Shown piece by piece: positions 1-9,098 of a stretch of DNA of 64,000 bases; positions within the stretch are counted from its first letter, which is position 1; each line of letters opens with the position of its first letter. The notes beneath the pieces were generated by a model. That model was not told the DNA's origin, did not search any database, and was given only the letters and a program-made list of their open reading frames with translations. A program made the translations under genes and the position numbers. The stretch is from NCBI RefSeq assembly GCF_023541015.1, contig NZ_JALNPR010000002.1, forward strand, positions 186,001 to 250,000. The letters run 5' to 3'. Source of the stretch: Marivivens donghaensis (GTDB lineage Bacteria > Pseudomonadota > Alphaproteobacteria > Rhodobacterales > Rhodobacteraceae).

Positions 1-443
1 TTGGTGCCGTAGGCGGGCGTCAGCTCGACCTTCAGGAAGCTGAACTGCGTCAGCAACTGGGTAACCAGTCCAGCATCGTGAACACGGGCAACCAGCTGAT
101 CGTCACCATGCCGCAGGATATCCTCTTTGCGACCGACAGTGCGACCCTGACAGGTGGCCTACAAAACGACCTCTACACCGTTGCACGGTCGATCAATGCC
201 TATCCAAACACCATCGTTCAGGTTATCGGCCACACCGACAACACTGGCTCCGCTGCCTATAACCAAGACCTGTCGCTGCGCCGTGCGCAGGCTGTGACCT
301 CGGTCCTGATCAACGCAGGTGTTCCAGCGATGCGCATCCAATCCGCAGGCCGTGGTGAGAACCAGCCTGTCGCGGACAACCTGACACCGCAGGGTCGCGC
401 ACAGAACCGTCGTGTTGAGATTATCATCATCCCGACGAACTGA
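1..443 (+). CDS. OmpA-family outer membrane/peptidoglycan-binding protein, 5'-partial
   Basis: The reading frame is open from the first base of the window, so the start lies upstream and only the C-terminal part is seen. The first visible ATG-like codon (GTG at 78) is probably internal. The visible part is an OmpA C-terminal domain: an ILFATDSATL beta strand, a VIGHTDNTGS segment, LSLRRAQAV, and the closing NRRVEIII motif that contacts diaminopimelate in peptidoglycan. The family anchors outer membrane lipoproteins or porins to the cell wall. The glycine-containing stretch before the domain would fit a YiaD-like lipoprotein, but that part is mostly outside the window. Confidence 0.85.
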   Translation, partial: GAVGGRQLDLQEAELRQQLGNQSSIVNTGNQLIVTMPQDILFATDSATLTGGLQNDLYTVARSINAYPNTIVQVIGHTDNTGSAAYNQDLSLRRAQAVTSVLINAGVPAMRIQSAGRGENQPVADNLTPQGRAQNRRVEIIIIPTN

Positions 444-464
444 TCCACCATCAGAAGAGATCGA

Positions 465-491
465 GGCCGCCCCGAAACGGGCGGCCTTTTT
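465..491 (+). terminator. Rho-independent terminator of the OmpA-family gene
   Basis: An 8-bp GC stem (ggccgccc / gggcggcc) with a six-base loop is followed by a run of five T. It lies 22 bases after the stop codon of the OmpA-type gene. Confidence 0.8.
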
Positions 492-519
492 CGTTTCCAA
501 AGCATTGCCGCAAAAACAA

Positions 520-546
520 AACCCCGCCTGCAGCGCAGACGGGGTT
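520..546 (-). terminator. Terminator of the ATP synthase F0 operon
   Basis: The stem aaccccg / cggggtt is extended by ctgc/gcag-type pairing with one mismatch. Read on the minus strand it is followed by ttttgttttt. It lies just downstream of the atpF stop codon and faces the OmpA terminator. Confidence 0.75.
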
Positions 547-570
547 CTATTCAGGTGATGACGGCGGGCG

Positions 571-1143
571 TTAGTGGAGCTTTGCTTCCACAGTCGCGAT
601 TGCGTCGTCGATCAGTTTGTTCGCCGAAGCTGCGGTCATCTGTTTAGCGACCACTTCTTTGGCTGCAGAGACAGCGACCATAACTGCGCGGTCCTTGACC
701 TCTTTGACTGCAGACGCTTCAGCGCTTGCGATCTGGTCTTGGGCGGCAGCAAGACGGCGTGCAACAGAAGCTGCGATGTCTGCTTTGGCCTGAACTGCAG
801 CGGCTTCAGCTTCTTCTTTAGCTGTTGCCACGATGCGGTCTGCTTGCTCCTGCACTTTTTTCTGCTTGCGCTCGAACGAGGCCAGCAGGGTCTGTGCTTC
901 TTCGCGGATCGATTTGGCTTCTTCCAGGTCAGACCGGATAGATGCCGCGCGACCGTCGAGCATTTCGCCAACCTTCGACGGAACCTTCAGTTTGAGAAGG
1001 ACACCAACGAAGACGAGGAACGCCAACAGAACGATGAAGTCAGTGTTGTGCAGCGACCAGAATTCAGCCGCGAACGGGTTCTTGGACGATGCCAGCGCAG
1101 GCTGAGCCATCAGGATGAATGCGGGGATCAGAAGCTTCTTCAT
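571..1143 (-). CDS. atpF: ATP synthase F0 subunit b
   Basis: A 190-residue F0 b subunit, part of the peripheral stalk linking the membrane sector to F1. There is a short hydrophobic N-terminus (possible signal-like leader), one membrane helix at about residues 37-53 (FIVLLAFLVFVGVLL), then a long charged alanine/glutamate/lysine-rich coiled coil to the C-terminus. It is the last gene of atpI-atpB-atpE-atpX-atpF and starts 4 bases after the atpX stop. Having two different b-type genes (b and b') is typical of alphaproteobacteria, where they form a heterodimer. Confidence 0.93.
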   Translation of the reverse strand: MKKLLIPAFILMAQPALASSKNPFAAEFWSLHNTDFIVLLAFLVFVGVLLKLKVPSKVGEMLDGRAASIRSDLEEAKSIREEAQTLLASFERKQKKVQEQADRIVATAKEEAEAAAVQAKADIAASVARRLAAAQDQIASAEASAVKEVKDRAVMVAVSAAKEVVAKQMTAASANKLIDDAIATVEAKLH

Positions 1144-1147
1144 AATC

Positions 1148-1723
1148 TCAGCCCTTCATCTGAGCGGCGACAGCAGCAGCGATAGCTTTGTCGTCAGCTT
1201 GGCCACCCAGCGCAGCGACCAAAGCAGCGGCAGTTTCCGTTGCTACATCGGTCACGCTGGAAAGCGCGTTATCACGAATTGCCGCGATGGCTTTTTCGCC
1301 CTCGGCAGTTTTGGCTGCGATCTCGTCGTCTGCTTTAGCCAGTTCGGCGTTCAGCTGCGATTGGATCTCTGCCTTAGTCTCATCAACGATACGAGCTGCC
1401 TCGGAACGAGCGTCAGCAAGTGCTTTGTTGTAAGCTTCTTCAGCTGCAACAGCTTTCGCTTTCAGCTCTTCAGCTGCAGCGAGATCGTTGGTGATGGTTC
1501 CCGACCGTTCTGCCAGAACCGCAGCGATGCGCGGCAGGGCAATTTTGGACAGGAGCAAATAGATCACGACGAGCGTGACCAGAAGCCAGAAAATCTGGTT
1601 GGAAAAGGTCGTAGGGTCGAGCTGGGGCATTGCTGCACCGCCAGCTTCGGCACCATGAGCCATGTCGACTGCGTGTTCCGCAGCATCAGCGACATGCTCG
1701 ACCGTGTTGTGTTCGTCTGCCAT
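1148..1723 (-). CDS. atpX: ATP synthase F0 subunit b'
   Basis: The second b-type stator subunit, 191 residues from the chosen start. A membrane helix near the N-terminus ([23 protein letters not shown]) is followed by a long coiled coil rich in Ala, Glu and Lys. I chose the ATG at 1723 (MADEHN) because GGAGAG lies 5 bases upstream. An in-frame ATG at 1756 has no visible ribosome binding site. The protein pairs with subunit b in the peripheral stalk. Confidence 0.92.
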   Translation of the reverse strand: MADEHNTVEHVADAAEHAVDMAHGAEAGGAAMPQLDPTTFSNQIFWLLVTLVVIYLLLSKIALPRIAAVLAERSGTITNDLAAAEELKAKAVAAEEAYNKALADARSEAARIVDETKAEIQSQLNAELAKADDEIAAKTAEGEKAIAAIRDNALSSVTDVATETAAALVAALGGQADDKAIAAAVAAQMKG

Positions 1724-1809
1724 CTCGTCTCTCTCCGTCGGACCCTTGGGTGTCATCGGGGGCGCGGGGTTAGTCCCGCGCCGCCCGACCGTAAGGATGC
1801 GTCAGGTGA

Positions 1810-2046
1810 TTAGACTGCGAACATCAGCAGCAGAGCAACGAGGAACGAGAAGATCCCCAGTGCTTCTGCGAATGCCAGACCGATGAAGAGGGTAGCGGTC
1901 TGCGAAGCAGCAGCCGACGGGTTACGCAGAGCGCCCGACAGGTAGTTGGCAGCAACGTTGCCTACACCGATAGCAGCAAGGCCGGAACCGATTGCGCCAA
2001 GGCCTGCGCCGATGAACTGACCGAGTTGTGCGATATTGCCTTCCAT
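1810..2046 (-). CDS. atpE: ATP synthase F0 subunit c
   Basis: A 78-residue proteolipid that forms the proton-translocating c ring. Two membrane hairpin helices are visible. The first is glycine-rich ([21 protein letters not shown]). The second carries the proton-binding glutamate in [11 protein letters not shown] polar loop with RNPSAA joins them. It sits between atpB and atpX, as expected. Confidence 0.95.
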   Translation of the reverse strand: MEGNIAQLGQFIGAGLGAIGSGLAAIGVGNVAANYLSGALRNPSAAASQTATLFIGLAFAEALGIFSFLVALLLMFAV

Positions 2047-2100
2047 GATTGTATCTCCTTACGATGGAATTGGCTGGATAGGAATTCAGTCCTGCGTCTC

Positions 2101-2871
2101 TTAGTGCGCTGGGTGCAGCGCATCTTTGAGGTAGATGCAGGTCAGAATGGTGAACACGTAAGCCTGAATACCGGCTACGAGAACTTCGAGACCGTAGACT
2201 GCTGCGATAGCCACAACAGACACAGGAGCCACAGCAGCGATCGCAGCAAAGCCTGCGAACACTTTGATCATCGCGTGGCCTGCAGTGATGTTACCTGCAA
2301 GACGGATGGAGTGGCTAACGGGACGGACGAAATAAGAGATAACCTCGATGATCGCGATGATCGGGCGCAGCGCGAGCGGTGCGTCTTTCAGCCAGAACAT
2401 GCCGAGGAAGCCGATGCCGTTCTTCACGAAACCAATCATGGTTACGATGATGAACACGCCGAAGCCGAGAACAGCAGTTACTGCGATGTGCGAGGTGGGC
2501 GAGAACGACAGCGGCAGAAGGCCGAGGAAGTTCGCAAAGAAGATGAAGCAGAAGAGCGAGAAGATGTACGGGAAGTACTTCACACCGTCGTGGCCGGTGA
2601 TGTCTTCAACCATCTTGTAAACGAAGCCGTAGAACAGCTCTGCGATCGACTGACCGCGCGACGGCACGATTGCGCGACCGCGGCTACCGATGACGAACAT
2701 CGCAACAATCGCCAGAACAGCGAGGGCCATCCACAACGTTGCGTTGGTGATGGTGTACCAGTGAACGGGGCCATCCCCGAACAGCGGAGTTACCTTGAAC
2801 TGGTCCAGCGGGTGGAAAACAAGGCCTGTGCCTTCGCCATGCGCTTCAGTCGCCACGTCAGTGATCCCCAT
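2101..2871 (-). CDS. atpB: ATP synthase F0 subunit a
   Basis: A 256-residue multi-spanning subunit a, the proton half-channel partner of the c ring. The signature [15 protein letters not shown] contains the essential arginine facing the c-ring carboxylate. Several long hydrophobic helices flank it. Its start overlaps the end of atpI by 14 bases, which indicates translational coupling. Confidence 0.95.
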   Translation of the reverse strand: MGITDVATEAHGEGTGLVFHPLDQFKVTPLFGDGPVHWYTITNATLWMALAVLAIVAMFVIGSRGRAIVPSRGQSIAELFYGFVYKMVEDITGHDGVKYFPYIFSLFCFIFFANFLGLLPLSFSPTSHIAVTAVLGFGVFIIVTMIGFVKNGIGFLGMFWLKDAPLALRPIIAIIEVISYFVRPVSHSIRLAGNITAGHAMIKVFAGFAAIAAVAPVSVVAIAAVYGLEVLVAGIQAYVFTILTCIYLKDALHPAH

Positions 2872-3187
2872 CTTTGCTGGAAGGTTGCTCCAGCAGTTTC
2901 CTCTGTAGTTCCTGAGCAGAGCCGATCACGGTTTTAACACCGGCCGCAAAGCCCAGAAAAATGAATATCACCAGAAACACAGGCATGGTGCCAAAGGCGT
3001 AATCTAACCCGTATCCGATGACGAAGCCGATCAGAAGACCAGCTACAAGCTCGGTGACCATCCGCCACGCATGCTGCGCTTGAGAGTAGTCTTTCTTCAT
3101 GTGGTTCACTTCGGGCGCTTTGGCTTTCACCTCTTTGATCCGGCTTTCTAGCGCCTTTAGGCGGTCAAGATCGTTCGGATCAGTCAC
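2858..3187 (-). CDS. atpI: AtpI/AtpZ-type ATP synthase assembly protein
   Basis: A 109-residue protein with a charged N-terminal helix ([16 protein letters not shown]) and two membrane helices ([16 protein letters not shown] and [18 protein letters not shown]). This matches the AtpI/AtpZ family found first in F0 operons; its proposed roles are c-ring assembly and magnesium transport. The start is GTG with GAGGGG 8 bases upstream. Confidence 0.85.
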   Translation of the reverse strand: MTDPNDLDRLKALESRIKEVKAKAPEVNHMKKDYSQAQHAWRMVTELVAGLLIGFVIGYGLDYAFGTMPVFLVIFIFLGFAAGVKTVIGSAQELQRKLLEQPSSKDGDH

Positions 3188-3215
3188 ACGAAAATCCCCT
3201 CAGAAGGTTGGGGAC

Positions 3216-3244
3216 TAGCTATGGCCTTAGGACCAATGAGTCAA
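3216..3244 (-). promoter_or_regulatory. Candidate promoter of the ATP synthase F0 operon
   Basis: On the minus strand a TTGACT -35-like hexamer (3239-3244) is followed after 17 bases by TAGCTA (3216-3221). The -10 match is weak. The position, about 29 bases before the atpI GTG, is right for a housekeeping promoter. This is inference from spacing only. Confidence 0.35.
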
Positions 3245-3369
3245 TAAGCCGTGATGTGACAAATCGTTCGACGTAATGCATTGTTAATTAACGAAAAAAC
3301 TTTCACCGCTTCCCCGCCAACGATTCCGCCCACAGCCCATTTAACCCCGAAACCACCCATTCTTTATAT

Positions 3370-3385
3370 TCAACCAATCGGTTGA
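3370..3385. promoter_or_regulatory. Inverted repeat operator candidate for the ArsR regulator
   Basis: TCAACCAATCGGTTGA has 6-base arms (TCAACC/GGTTGA) around a 4-base spacer. It lies 33 bases before the ATG of the adjacent ArsR-family gene. Dyads of this kind just upstream are typical autoregulatory sites for this family, so self-repression is the likely meaning. Confidence 0.55.
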
Positions 3386-3417
3386 CCTTTGTTATGAAGG
3401 CGGCTTAATCGGCGGAT

Positions 3418-3765
3418 ATGGCAGCTACACTTGATACCGTCTTTATGGCCTTGGCCGACCCCACCCGCCGCGCGATCCTGTCGATGCTGCTGGAGGATGA
3501 TATGGCAGTAACCGATGTGGCCGAACCATTCGCCGTGTCGCTTGCCGCGATTTCAAAGCATCTTGCCGTTCTGGCTGACGCTGGACTGATCTCTCAGGAG
3601 AAACGCGGACGGGTGAAATGGTGCAAACTGGAACCCGACGCCCTGCGTGAAGCAAGCGTTTGGATGCAAGGCTTTGGTCAGATGGATGGCGTTGATCTCG
3701 ATGCGTTCGAACAATTCCTCGCCTCTGAGGGCGTCATTCTCGCAGAAGAAGAAGCAGAGCGATAA
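3418..3765 (+). CDS. ArsR-family transcriptional regulator
   Basis: A 115-residue winged-helix repressor. The N-terminus ALADPTRRAILSML and the recognition region VSLAAISKHLAVLADAGLISQEKRGR are classic ArsR/SmtB features. It has only one cysteine (in VKWCKLE) and no ELCVCDL metal box, so it is more like the non-metal ArsR regulators that usually pair with SRPBCC (AHSA1) proteins. No such partner lies next to it here. The 3' end overlaps the convergent DMT transporter gene by 32 bases. Confidence 0.85.
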   Translation: MAATLDTVFMALADPTRRAILSMLLEDDMAVTDVAEPFAVSLAAISKHLAVLADAGLISQEKRGRVKWCKLEPDALREASVWMQGFGQMDGVDLDAFEQFLASEGVILAEEEAER

Positions 3766-4621
3766 GCGTCATTGCCACGCCAACCAGCACGATCCCTGGC
3801 GGGACGTAGGCATGCCGGATGTATTCCCACGCTATCACCCATGTCGGCACAAGGTATGTGTAGGCCATGACCTTGGACGAAGGCAGGCGTTGGGTCGCGA
3901 AGAGCAGCAGCAGCGATGACACCGAGGTCGCAAAGACCGCGATATAAAGGATCGTGATCCAAACGAGGTTCGGAAGGTTTACCCAATCCGTCACCAACAG
4001 ATCACGCCAACCATACCCCGTGATCCAGATCGCCGCCGCGACCAATGTGCCGAAGGTGTAGGGAATGACATGCGTGCCGCGATTGAGCCTCCGCGCGAGC
4101 GGCGTATAGATCGCATGCGCCGCGCAGCCCCAGAAATAGAGCGCCTCACCGCTACCGACCTCGAACGCAAGGAATGCACTGAGGTCGCCACGGAAGATCA
4201 CCCAGACCGCACCCGCACCGCCAATGGCGAGGGCCAGCGCGATGCGAGGGGACATGACTTGTCGCAGCAGGAAATACCCAAAGCCGCCCGCCATGACAGG
4301 CGTCAGCGTGAACACCACCGATAGGTTCACAGGCGACGTGGATTTGAGCGCCATGAACATCAGGACAAAGTAGCAGGCATAAAGCCCGCCCAAAATCGCG
4401 TAACGCCACGGGGCTTTGAACGTCTGGCGACTTCCCTTCCCTGTCAGCTTCATCACGATACCGAGGATGGCGACGGCGACCCAGAACCGAACGGTGTTCA
4501 GCGCGACAGGCGAAATGTCATTGGCAACGGAGGCGCCGAGCGAAAAGCTCCCCGCCACTGAGGCAGAGAACACCAACATCGCCAAATGTCCCGCTAGATG
4601 GGGGCGGATCAATCGACCCAC
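3734..4621 (-). CDS. EamA/DMT-family transporter
   Basis: A 295-residue drug/metabolite transporter superfamily protein with about ten hydrophobic helices in two EamA halves. The second half opens around YFWGCAAHAIYTPLARRL, and the C-terminal helix TYLVPTWVIAWEYI matches the family's PVxA-type ending. The substrate cannot be told from sequence. The start is GTG with GAGG 7 bases upstream. It overlaps the end of the upstream LysR gene by 13 bases, so the two are co-transcribed and the LysR protein may control export. Confidence 0.8.
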   Translation of the reverse strand: MGRLIRPHLAGHLAMLVFSASVAGSFSLGASVANDISPVALNTVRFWVAVAILGIVMKLTGKGSRQTFKAPWRYAILGGLYACYFVLMFMALKSTSPVNLSVVFTLTPVMAGGFGYFLLRQVMSPRIALALAIGGAGAVWVIFRGDLSAFLAFEVGSGEALYFWGCAAHAIYTPLARRLNRGTHVIPYTFGTLVAAAIWITGYGWRDLLVTDWVNLPNLVWITILYIAVFATSVSSLLLLFATQRLPSSKVMAYTYLVPTWVIAWEYIRHAYVPPGIVLVGVAMTLIALLLLLRE

Positions 4622-5487
4622 GACTTTGCCTCTTCCTTGAGGAACTTGAGGAAGGTCTGCACCTTTGGCGTCCGATGCAGATCAACGTGCGTGACCAGCC
4701 AGAGGCTGGTTGACCATTCTTCGCGCGGCGGCATGACCTGCTGGACACCTGGCATCAAGCCAAATTCGTAGGACGGAAGGAACCCGATCCCTGCCCCCGC
4801 CGCGATGGCGTCCCGCATCGAGCGGTTGTCCATCGTGCGATAAACGATTTGCGACGACGGCACGTTCGCAAGAAGCCAACGGTGGAACGGCGCACGGCTG
4901 TCAGAGTCGTCATGGCTAACGAACTCGTGCTTTGCGAGGTCCGCGTCGTTCTCTGGCATCCCCATGCGGTCGATGTAGCTTTGGGCCGCGACCATCGCGA
5001 CGGTCTGTTTGATAAAGGGCTGGACCACGTTGTCAGGCTGGTCAGGCGCGGCACCGGCACGGATCGCGACATGCGCCTCACCATATTCGAGACGGAACAG
5101 ACGGTCGCCTGTGAGGTAGCGGATCTTTACCTCTGGGTTCTGCTTCTGGAATTTCACCATCACAGGCGTGAGCATCGTCGAGAACGACGCGAGCGACGTC
5201 ACCGTCAGATCGCCCGTCACACCATCCCCGTGCCCCTTTAACCGCGCACCTAGCTGATTAAACTGATCGTCCGCTGCCTTTGCGACCTTTAACAGGTCCT
5301 GCCCTGCCTCAGTGGGTGTGTAGCCCCGAGCGTGTCTCTGGAACAATTTCACGCCCAGACGCCCTTCGAGAGCGTCGATGTGACGGATCACTGTTGCGTG
5401 GTGAACACCCAACACTTCGGCCGCGCCGCTGACTGTGCCCAAACGCGCCACCTGATAGGCCGTGCGCACCTCATCCCAATGATCCAT
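4609..5487 (-). CDS. LysR-family transcriptional regulator
   Basis: 292 residues from the chosen ATG. The N-terminal helix-turn-helix is GTVSGAAEVLGVHHATVIRHIDALEGRLGVKLFQRHARGYTPTEAG, followed by a periplasmic-binding-like effector domain. The start at 5487 is supported by AAGGA 8 bases upstream; an in-frame GTG at 5511 is less likely. It is coupled to the DMT transporter gene downstream. The inducer is unknown. Confidence 0.88.
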   Translation of the reverse strand: MDHWDEVRTAYQVARLGTVSGAAEVLGVHHATVIRHIDALEGRLGVKLFQRHARGYTPTEAGQDLLKVAKAADDQFNQLGARLKGHGDGVTGDLTVTSLASFSTMLTPVMVKFQKQNPEVKIRYLTGDRLFRLEYGEAHVAIRAGAAPDQPDNVVQPFIKQTVAMVAAQSYIDRMGMPENDADLAKHEFVSHDDSDSRAPFHRWLLANVPSSQIVYRTMDNRSMRDAIAAGAGIGFLPSYEFGLMPGVQQVMPPREEWSTSLWLVTHVDLHRTPKVQTFLKFLKEEAKSWVD

Positions 5488-5741
5488 CGTGGAAATCCTT
5501 AAATCGACCACGTCAATCTAGCCACTGAACCGAAAGGCGCAAGGGCAAGGCGTGCTTGACTCACTGGTTCCACGCGCGTAAACGCAGGCCAAATTTCCCG
5601 GAAGCCGAGTCTTCCGGTCCCTTCCCTATTCGGGGGGATCGCCGTCCATCAGCGCGTTGCGCCCATGGGCGCGATTGTGGTTTGAGCGGTCGATGCCTAT
5701 GTAGCGACCAGATGTTTAACGGGTCGCTGGAGGGCCATGGC

Positions 5742-7262
5742 ATGTTTGAAAATCTATCCGAACGCCTTGGCGGAGTGTTTGACCGTCTGACGAAACAGGG
5801 TGCCCTGTCCGCAGACGATGTTAAAACCGCGCTTCGTGAAGTGCGCGTTGCACTCCTCGAGGCTGACGTTTCCCTGCCCGTTGTTCGCAGCTTTGTTAAA
5901 GCGGTCGAGGCAAAGGCCACTGGCTCTGCGGTAACAAAATCGATCACTCCGGGTCAGCAGGTCGTAAAGATCGTACATGACGAACTGATCGCGGTTCTGT
6001 CGGGTGGCGAAGAAGCCGACCGCCTGAAGATCGACAACCCGCCTGCCCCGATCCTGATGGTCGGTCTGCAGGGTTCGGGTAAAACCACCACCACCGCGAA
6101 ACTCGCAAAGCGTTTGAAAGAACGCGAAGGCAAGCGCATCCTGATGGCCTCGCTCGACGTCAACCGTCCTGCGGCTATGGAACAGCTTCAAATCCTCGGC
6201 CAGCAGATCGGTGTAGACACACTCCCGATCGTCAAAGGCGAAGATCCCGTCACCATCGCAAAGCGCGCCAAAACACAGGCGAGCCTCGGTGGCTATGACG
6301 TCTATATGCTCGACACCGCAGGCCGACTGCACATCGATGAAGAACTGATCCAGCAGGCTGCTGACGTTCGTGATGCCGTGAACCCGCGCGAAACGCTCTT
6401 GGTCGTCGACGGCCTGACGGGTCAGGACGCGGTGAACGTTGCAACCGAGTTTGACGCTAAGATCGGCGTCACTGGCGTTGTCCTCACCCGTATGGACGGT
6501 GACGGTCGCGGCGGTGCTGCGCTGTCGATGCGCGCCATCACGGGTAAGCCCATCCGCTTTGTCGGTCTGGGCGAAAAGATGGACGCCATTGAGACCTTCG
6601 AGGCGGAACGCGTTGCTGGCCGTATCCTCGGCATGGGTGACATCGTTGCACTGGTCGAAAAGGCTCAAGCAACGCTCGAGGTCGAACAAGCCGAACGTAT
6701 GATGAAGCGCTTCCAGAAGGGCCGCTTCAACATGAACGACCTGAAGATGCAGCTGGACCAGATGCTCAAGATGGGCGGTATGGAAAGCCTGATGGGTATG
6801 ATGCCCGGCATGGCGAAACACGCTGGCAAGATCAAAGAAGCTGGTTTCGACGACATCATGCTGCGCCGCCAGATCGCGCTGATCAACTCTATGACCAAAC
6901 TCGAACGCGCTAACCCTGATGTGATGCAAGCCAGCCGTAAAAAGCGGGTTGCTGCGGGTGCTGGCCTCGAGGTGTCGGAACTGAACAAGCTGCTCAAGCA
7001 GCAGAAGCAGATGGCCGACGTCATGAAGAAGATGGGCAAAATGGGCAAAGGCGGCGCTCTCAAAGCAGCCGTTAAGCAGATGTTCGGCAAAGGCGGTATG
7101 CCTGACATGCCGAACATGGACGACCCCAAAGCCATGGAACAAGCAGCCAAGGCACTGGGAAGCCAGTTGCCGGGTGGCAAACTTCCGGGTCTTGGTGGCC
7201 TTGGTGGCCTCGGCGGTTTGCCGGGTGGCCTATCGGGTCTGGGCATGGGGAAAAAGAAGTAA
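5742..7262 (+). CDS. ffh: Signal recognition particle GTPase Ffh
   Basis: 506 residues. It binds signal peptides of membrane proteins at the ribosome and, with SRP RNA and FtsY, delivers them to the membrane. Visible in order: the N domain (MFENLSERLGGVFDRL), the GTPase G domain with P-loop GLQGSGKTTT, DTAGRLHID, TRMDGDGRGGAALS and the FVGLGEKMD region, then a methionine-rich M domain (repeated MMPGM, MKKMGKMG stretches) ending in a glycine/leucine repeat tail. The start at 5742 is chosen over an upstream in-frame ATG because GGAGGG lies 7 bases before it and the family begins with MFENL. No SRP RNA gene was seen nearby. Confidence 0.97.
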   Translation: MFENLSERLGGVFDRLTKQGALSADDVKTALREVRVALLEADVSLPVVRSFVKAVEAKATGSAVTKSITPGQQVVKIVHDELIAVLSGGEEADRLKIDNPPAPILMVGLQGSGKTTTTAKLAKRLKEREGKRILMASLDVNRPAAMEQLQILGQQIGVDTLPIVKGEDPVTIAKRAKTQASLGGYDVYMLDTAGRLHIDEELIQQAADVRDAVNPRETLLVVDGLTGQDAVNVATEFDAKIGVTGVVLTRMDGDGRGGAALSMRAITGKPIRFVGLGEKMDAIETFEAERVAGRILGMGDIVALVEKAQATLEVEQAERMMKRFQKGRFNMNDLKMQLDQMLKMGGMESLMGMMPGMAKHAGKIKEAGFDDIMLRRQIALINSMTKLERANPDVMQASRKKRVAAGAGLEVSELNKLLKQQKQMADVMKKMGKMGKGGALKAAVKQMFGKGGMPDMPNMDDPKAMEQAAKALGSQLPGGKLPGLGGLGGLGGLPGGLSGLGMGKKK

Positions 7263-7265
7263 GCC

Positions 7266-7781
7266 ATGCAAACGCTCGAAACCCAACGTCTTATCCTGCG
7301 CGAGCCGAAGGCTTCGGACATGGAGGCCGCATGCGCCTTTTTTATGTCTGACCGCGCAGCAGGCGTGGGTGGACCGCATGATCTGGGCAAGGCATGGCGT
7401 GCTTTCGCGGCTGAGATTGGCCATTGGCAAATCCACGGATACGGCATGTGGATCGTAACCCGTAAGGGCGACGACACACCGCTGGGCATGATCGGACCGT
7501 GGTTCCCTGCCGATTGGCCAGAAACTGAAATTGGCTGGACCGTTTGGGACCCGTCGATCGAAGGCACAGGCATCGCCACTGAGGCCGCTCGCGCAGCGAT
7601 TCATCACGCGTGGAACGTTCTGAAGTGGGACACCATCGTTAGCTACGTCGGCATCGGCAACACCCGCTCCGCGAACCTCGCGGAAAAGCTGGGCGCTGTG
7701 CTGGATGAAACCGCACCACAGCCGAAACCCGATCAACCGTGCTGGGTCTATCGCCACCCGAAACCGGAGGCTGTTCAATGA
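7266..7781 (+). CDS. GNAT-family N-acetyltransferase
   Basis: 171 residues. The opening ETQRLILREPKASDM and the closing NTRSANLAEKLGAVLD motif are typical of RimJ/RimL-like GNAT acetyltransferases, which move an acetyl group from acetyl-CoA to an amine. The acceptor is unknown. It starts 3 bases after the ffh stop, and its own stop overlaps the next GNAT gene (ATGA), so all are one transcript. Confidence 0.85.
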   Translation: MQTLETQRLILREPKASDMEAACAFFMSDRAAGVGGPHDLGKAWRAFAAEIGHWQIHGYGMWIVTRKGDDTPLGMIGPWFPADWPETEIGWTVWDPSIEGTGIATEAARAAIHHAWNVLKWDTIVSYVGIGNTRSANLAEKLGAVLDETAPQPKPDQPCWVYRHPKPEAVQ

Positions 7782-8344
7782 CACGTGCATGGGAAAACGC
7801 CCCTGAAGGCCAAGCAGCCGTTGCAACCGACCGTATTCGCGGCGCCCTGCCCCGTATCATCCTTGATCGTGTGACCCTGCGCGCGCCGCGCATCACCGAT
7901 TTTGAGGACTACGCGAAAATCGTCTGCACCGAGCGCGGCAAATTTGTTGACGGCCCAATGGACCGCGACCAAGCATGGCTCGATTTCAACCAGCTGATCG
8001 CGGGTTGGGTTCTGCGTGGCGCTGGCCTCTGGACCGTAGAGCGTAACAGCGATTTCGTGACCTTGGGCTTTGTGATGCTCGACCATGAATTCGGCGATCC
8101 CGAGCCCGAAGTTGGTTTCCTCTTCCTCGAAGAATACGAGGGCCAAGGTTACGCCTATGAAGCCGCCCGCTCTGCCCGCAACAACGCGTTTAACGCGCTG
8201 AGCTGGCCGACACTGGTAAGCTACATCCACCCCGACAACACCCGTGCGATCCGTCTGGCTGAAAAGCTGGGCGCGGTGCGTGACGAGACCGCTGATTTCG
8301 GCGGCTGCATCACCTACCGCTATTCGCCCGATATTCCAGCGTAA
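7778..8344 (+). CDS. GNAT-family N-acetyltransferase (second paralog)
   Basis: 188 residues. It is clearly related to the gene before it: LDRVTLRAPRITDFEDY matches the ETQRLILREP start of its neighbour, and NTRAIRLAEKLGAVRDE matches the acetyl-CoA-binding end. This suggests a tandem duplication. The ATG at 7778 is preceded by GGAGG and overlaps the upstream stop. Substrate unknown. Confidence 0.85.
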   Translation: MTRAWENAPEGQAAVATDRIRGALPRIILDRVTLRAPRITDFEDYAKIVCTERGKFVDGPMDRDQAWLDFNQLIAGWVLRGAGLWTVERNSDFVTLGFVMLDHEFGDPEPEVGFLFLEEYEGQGYAYEAARSARNNAFNALSWPTLVSYIHPDNTRAIRLAEKLGAVRDETADFGGCITYRYSPDIPA

Positions 8345-8353
8345 GAGGACAGA

Positions 8354-8650
8354 ATGACCGACGCCGTTCAAAAAGCAGCAGCGATCCTCAAAGGCCACCG
8401 CGAGTCCATCGACCGTTTGGACGCGATCCTCGTCTTTACGCTGGCCGAACGCTTTAAGCACACCCAAGCCGTTGGGAAGCTGAAAGCGGAAAACGAACTT
8501 CCTCCGTCTGATCCCGTGCGCGAAGAGGCACAGATCAAGCGGTTGACCGACCTTGCGGAACAGGCCGATCTGGATCCTGAGTTCGCCAAGAAATTCCTGA
8601 ATTTCGTTATTCAGGAAGTGATTCAACACCACAAACAACACCAATCCTGA
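8354..8650 (+). CDS. Chorismate mutase (AroQ type)
   Basis: A 98-residue, all-helical small protein. HRESIDRLDAILVFTLAERFKHTQAVGKLK follows the AroQ pattern: an active-site arginine near the start, then R and K in the second half of helix 1 and the loop. It would convert chorismate to prephenate for phenylalanine and tyrosine. It sits 9 bases after the GNAT gene and 39 before rpsP. Confidence 0.85.
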   Translation: MTDAVQKAAAILKGHRESIDRLDAILVFTLAERFKHTQAVGKLKAENELPPSDPVREEAQIKRLTDLAEQADLDPEFAKKFLNFVIQEVIQHHKQHQS

Positions 8651-8689
8651 CGGCCCGCCCGTCACCACGCCATTCAAGGAGATCAACCC

Positions 8690-9064
8690 ATGGCTATGAA
8701 AATCCGTCTCGCTCGCGGTGGTTCGAAAAAACGCCCTCACTACGCAATCGTTGCTGCAGACTCGCGCATGCCGCGTGACGGTCGCTTCAAAGAGAAACTG
8801 GGCACCTACAACCCGCTTCTCGCAAAAGACAGCGAAGACCGCGTAAAACTGAACGTAGAGCGCGTTCAGTTCTGGCTCGCTCAGGGCGCTCAGCCGACCG
8901 ACCGTGTTGCACGTTTCCTCGAAGCTGCTGGCCTCGTTGCGAAAAAAGTCCGCAACAACCCGAACAAAGCTGTTCCGGGTAAAGCTGCTCAAGAGCGCGC
9001 TGCTGCTAAGGCTGCAAAAGCTGCCGAAGCTGCTGCACCGGCAGAAGAAGCCGCTGAAGAATAA
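8690..9064 (+). CDS. rpsP: 30S ribosomal protein S16
   Basis: 124 residues. The N-terminal [30 protein letters not shown] is the S16 signature, followed by LGTYNPLL and [19 protein letters not shown]. An alanine/lysine/glutamate-rich C-terminal tail extends it beyond the E. coli length, which is common in alphaproteobacteria. It is the first ribosomal gene of the rpsP-rimM-trmD-rplS arrangement. Confidence 0.97.
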   Translation: MAMKIRLARGGSKKRPHYAIVAADSRMPRDGRFKEKLGTYNPLLAKDSEDRVKLNVERVQFWLAQGAQPTDRVARFLEAAGLVAKKVRNNPNKAVPGKAAQERAAAKAAKAAEAAAPAEEAAEE

Positions 9065-9072
9065 TAAACGTT

Positions 9073-9098
9073 CTGCTCGGCCTTTCGGGGCCGAGCAG
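9073..9098 (+). terminator. Stem-loop after rpsP
   Basis: A 10-bp stem ctgctcggcc / ggccgagcag lies directly after the rpsP stop. The following bases are tccccctt rather than a T-run, so it may attenuate or stabilise the transcript rather than end it fully. Confidence 0.45.

Noticed and set aside
5512-5741. SRP RNA gene beside ffh
   Set aside because: No conserved SRP RNA tetraloop helix (GGUCAGGUCCGGAAGGAAGCA type) is present; only scattered short hairpins.
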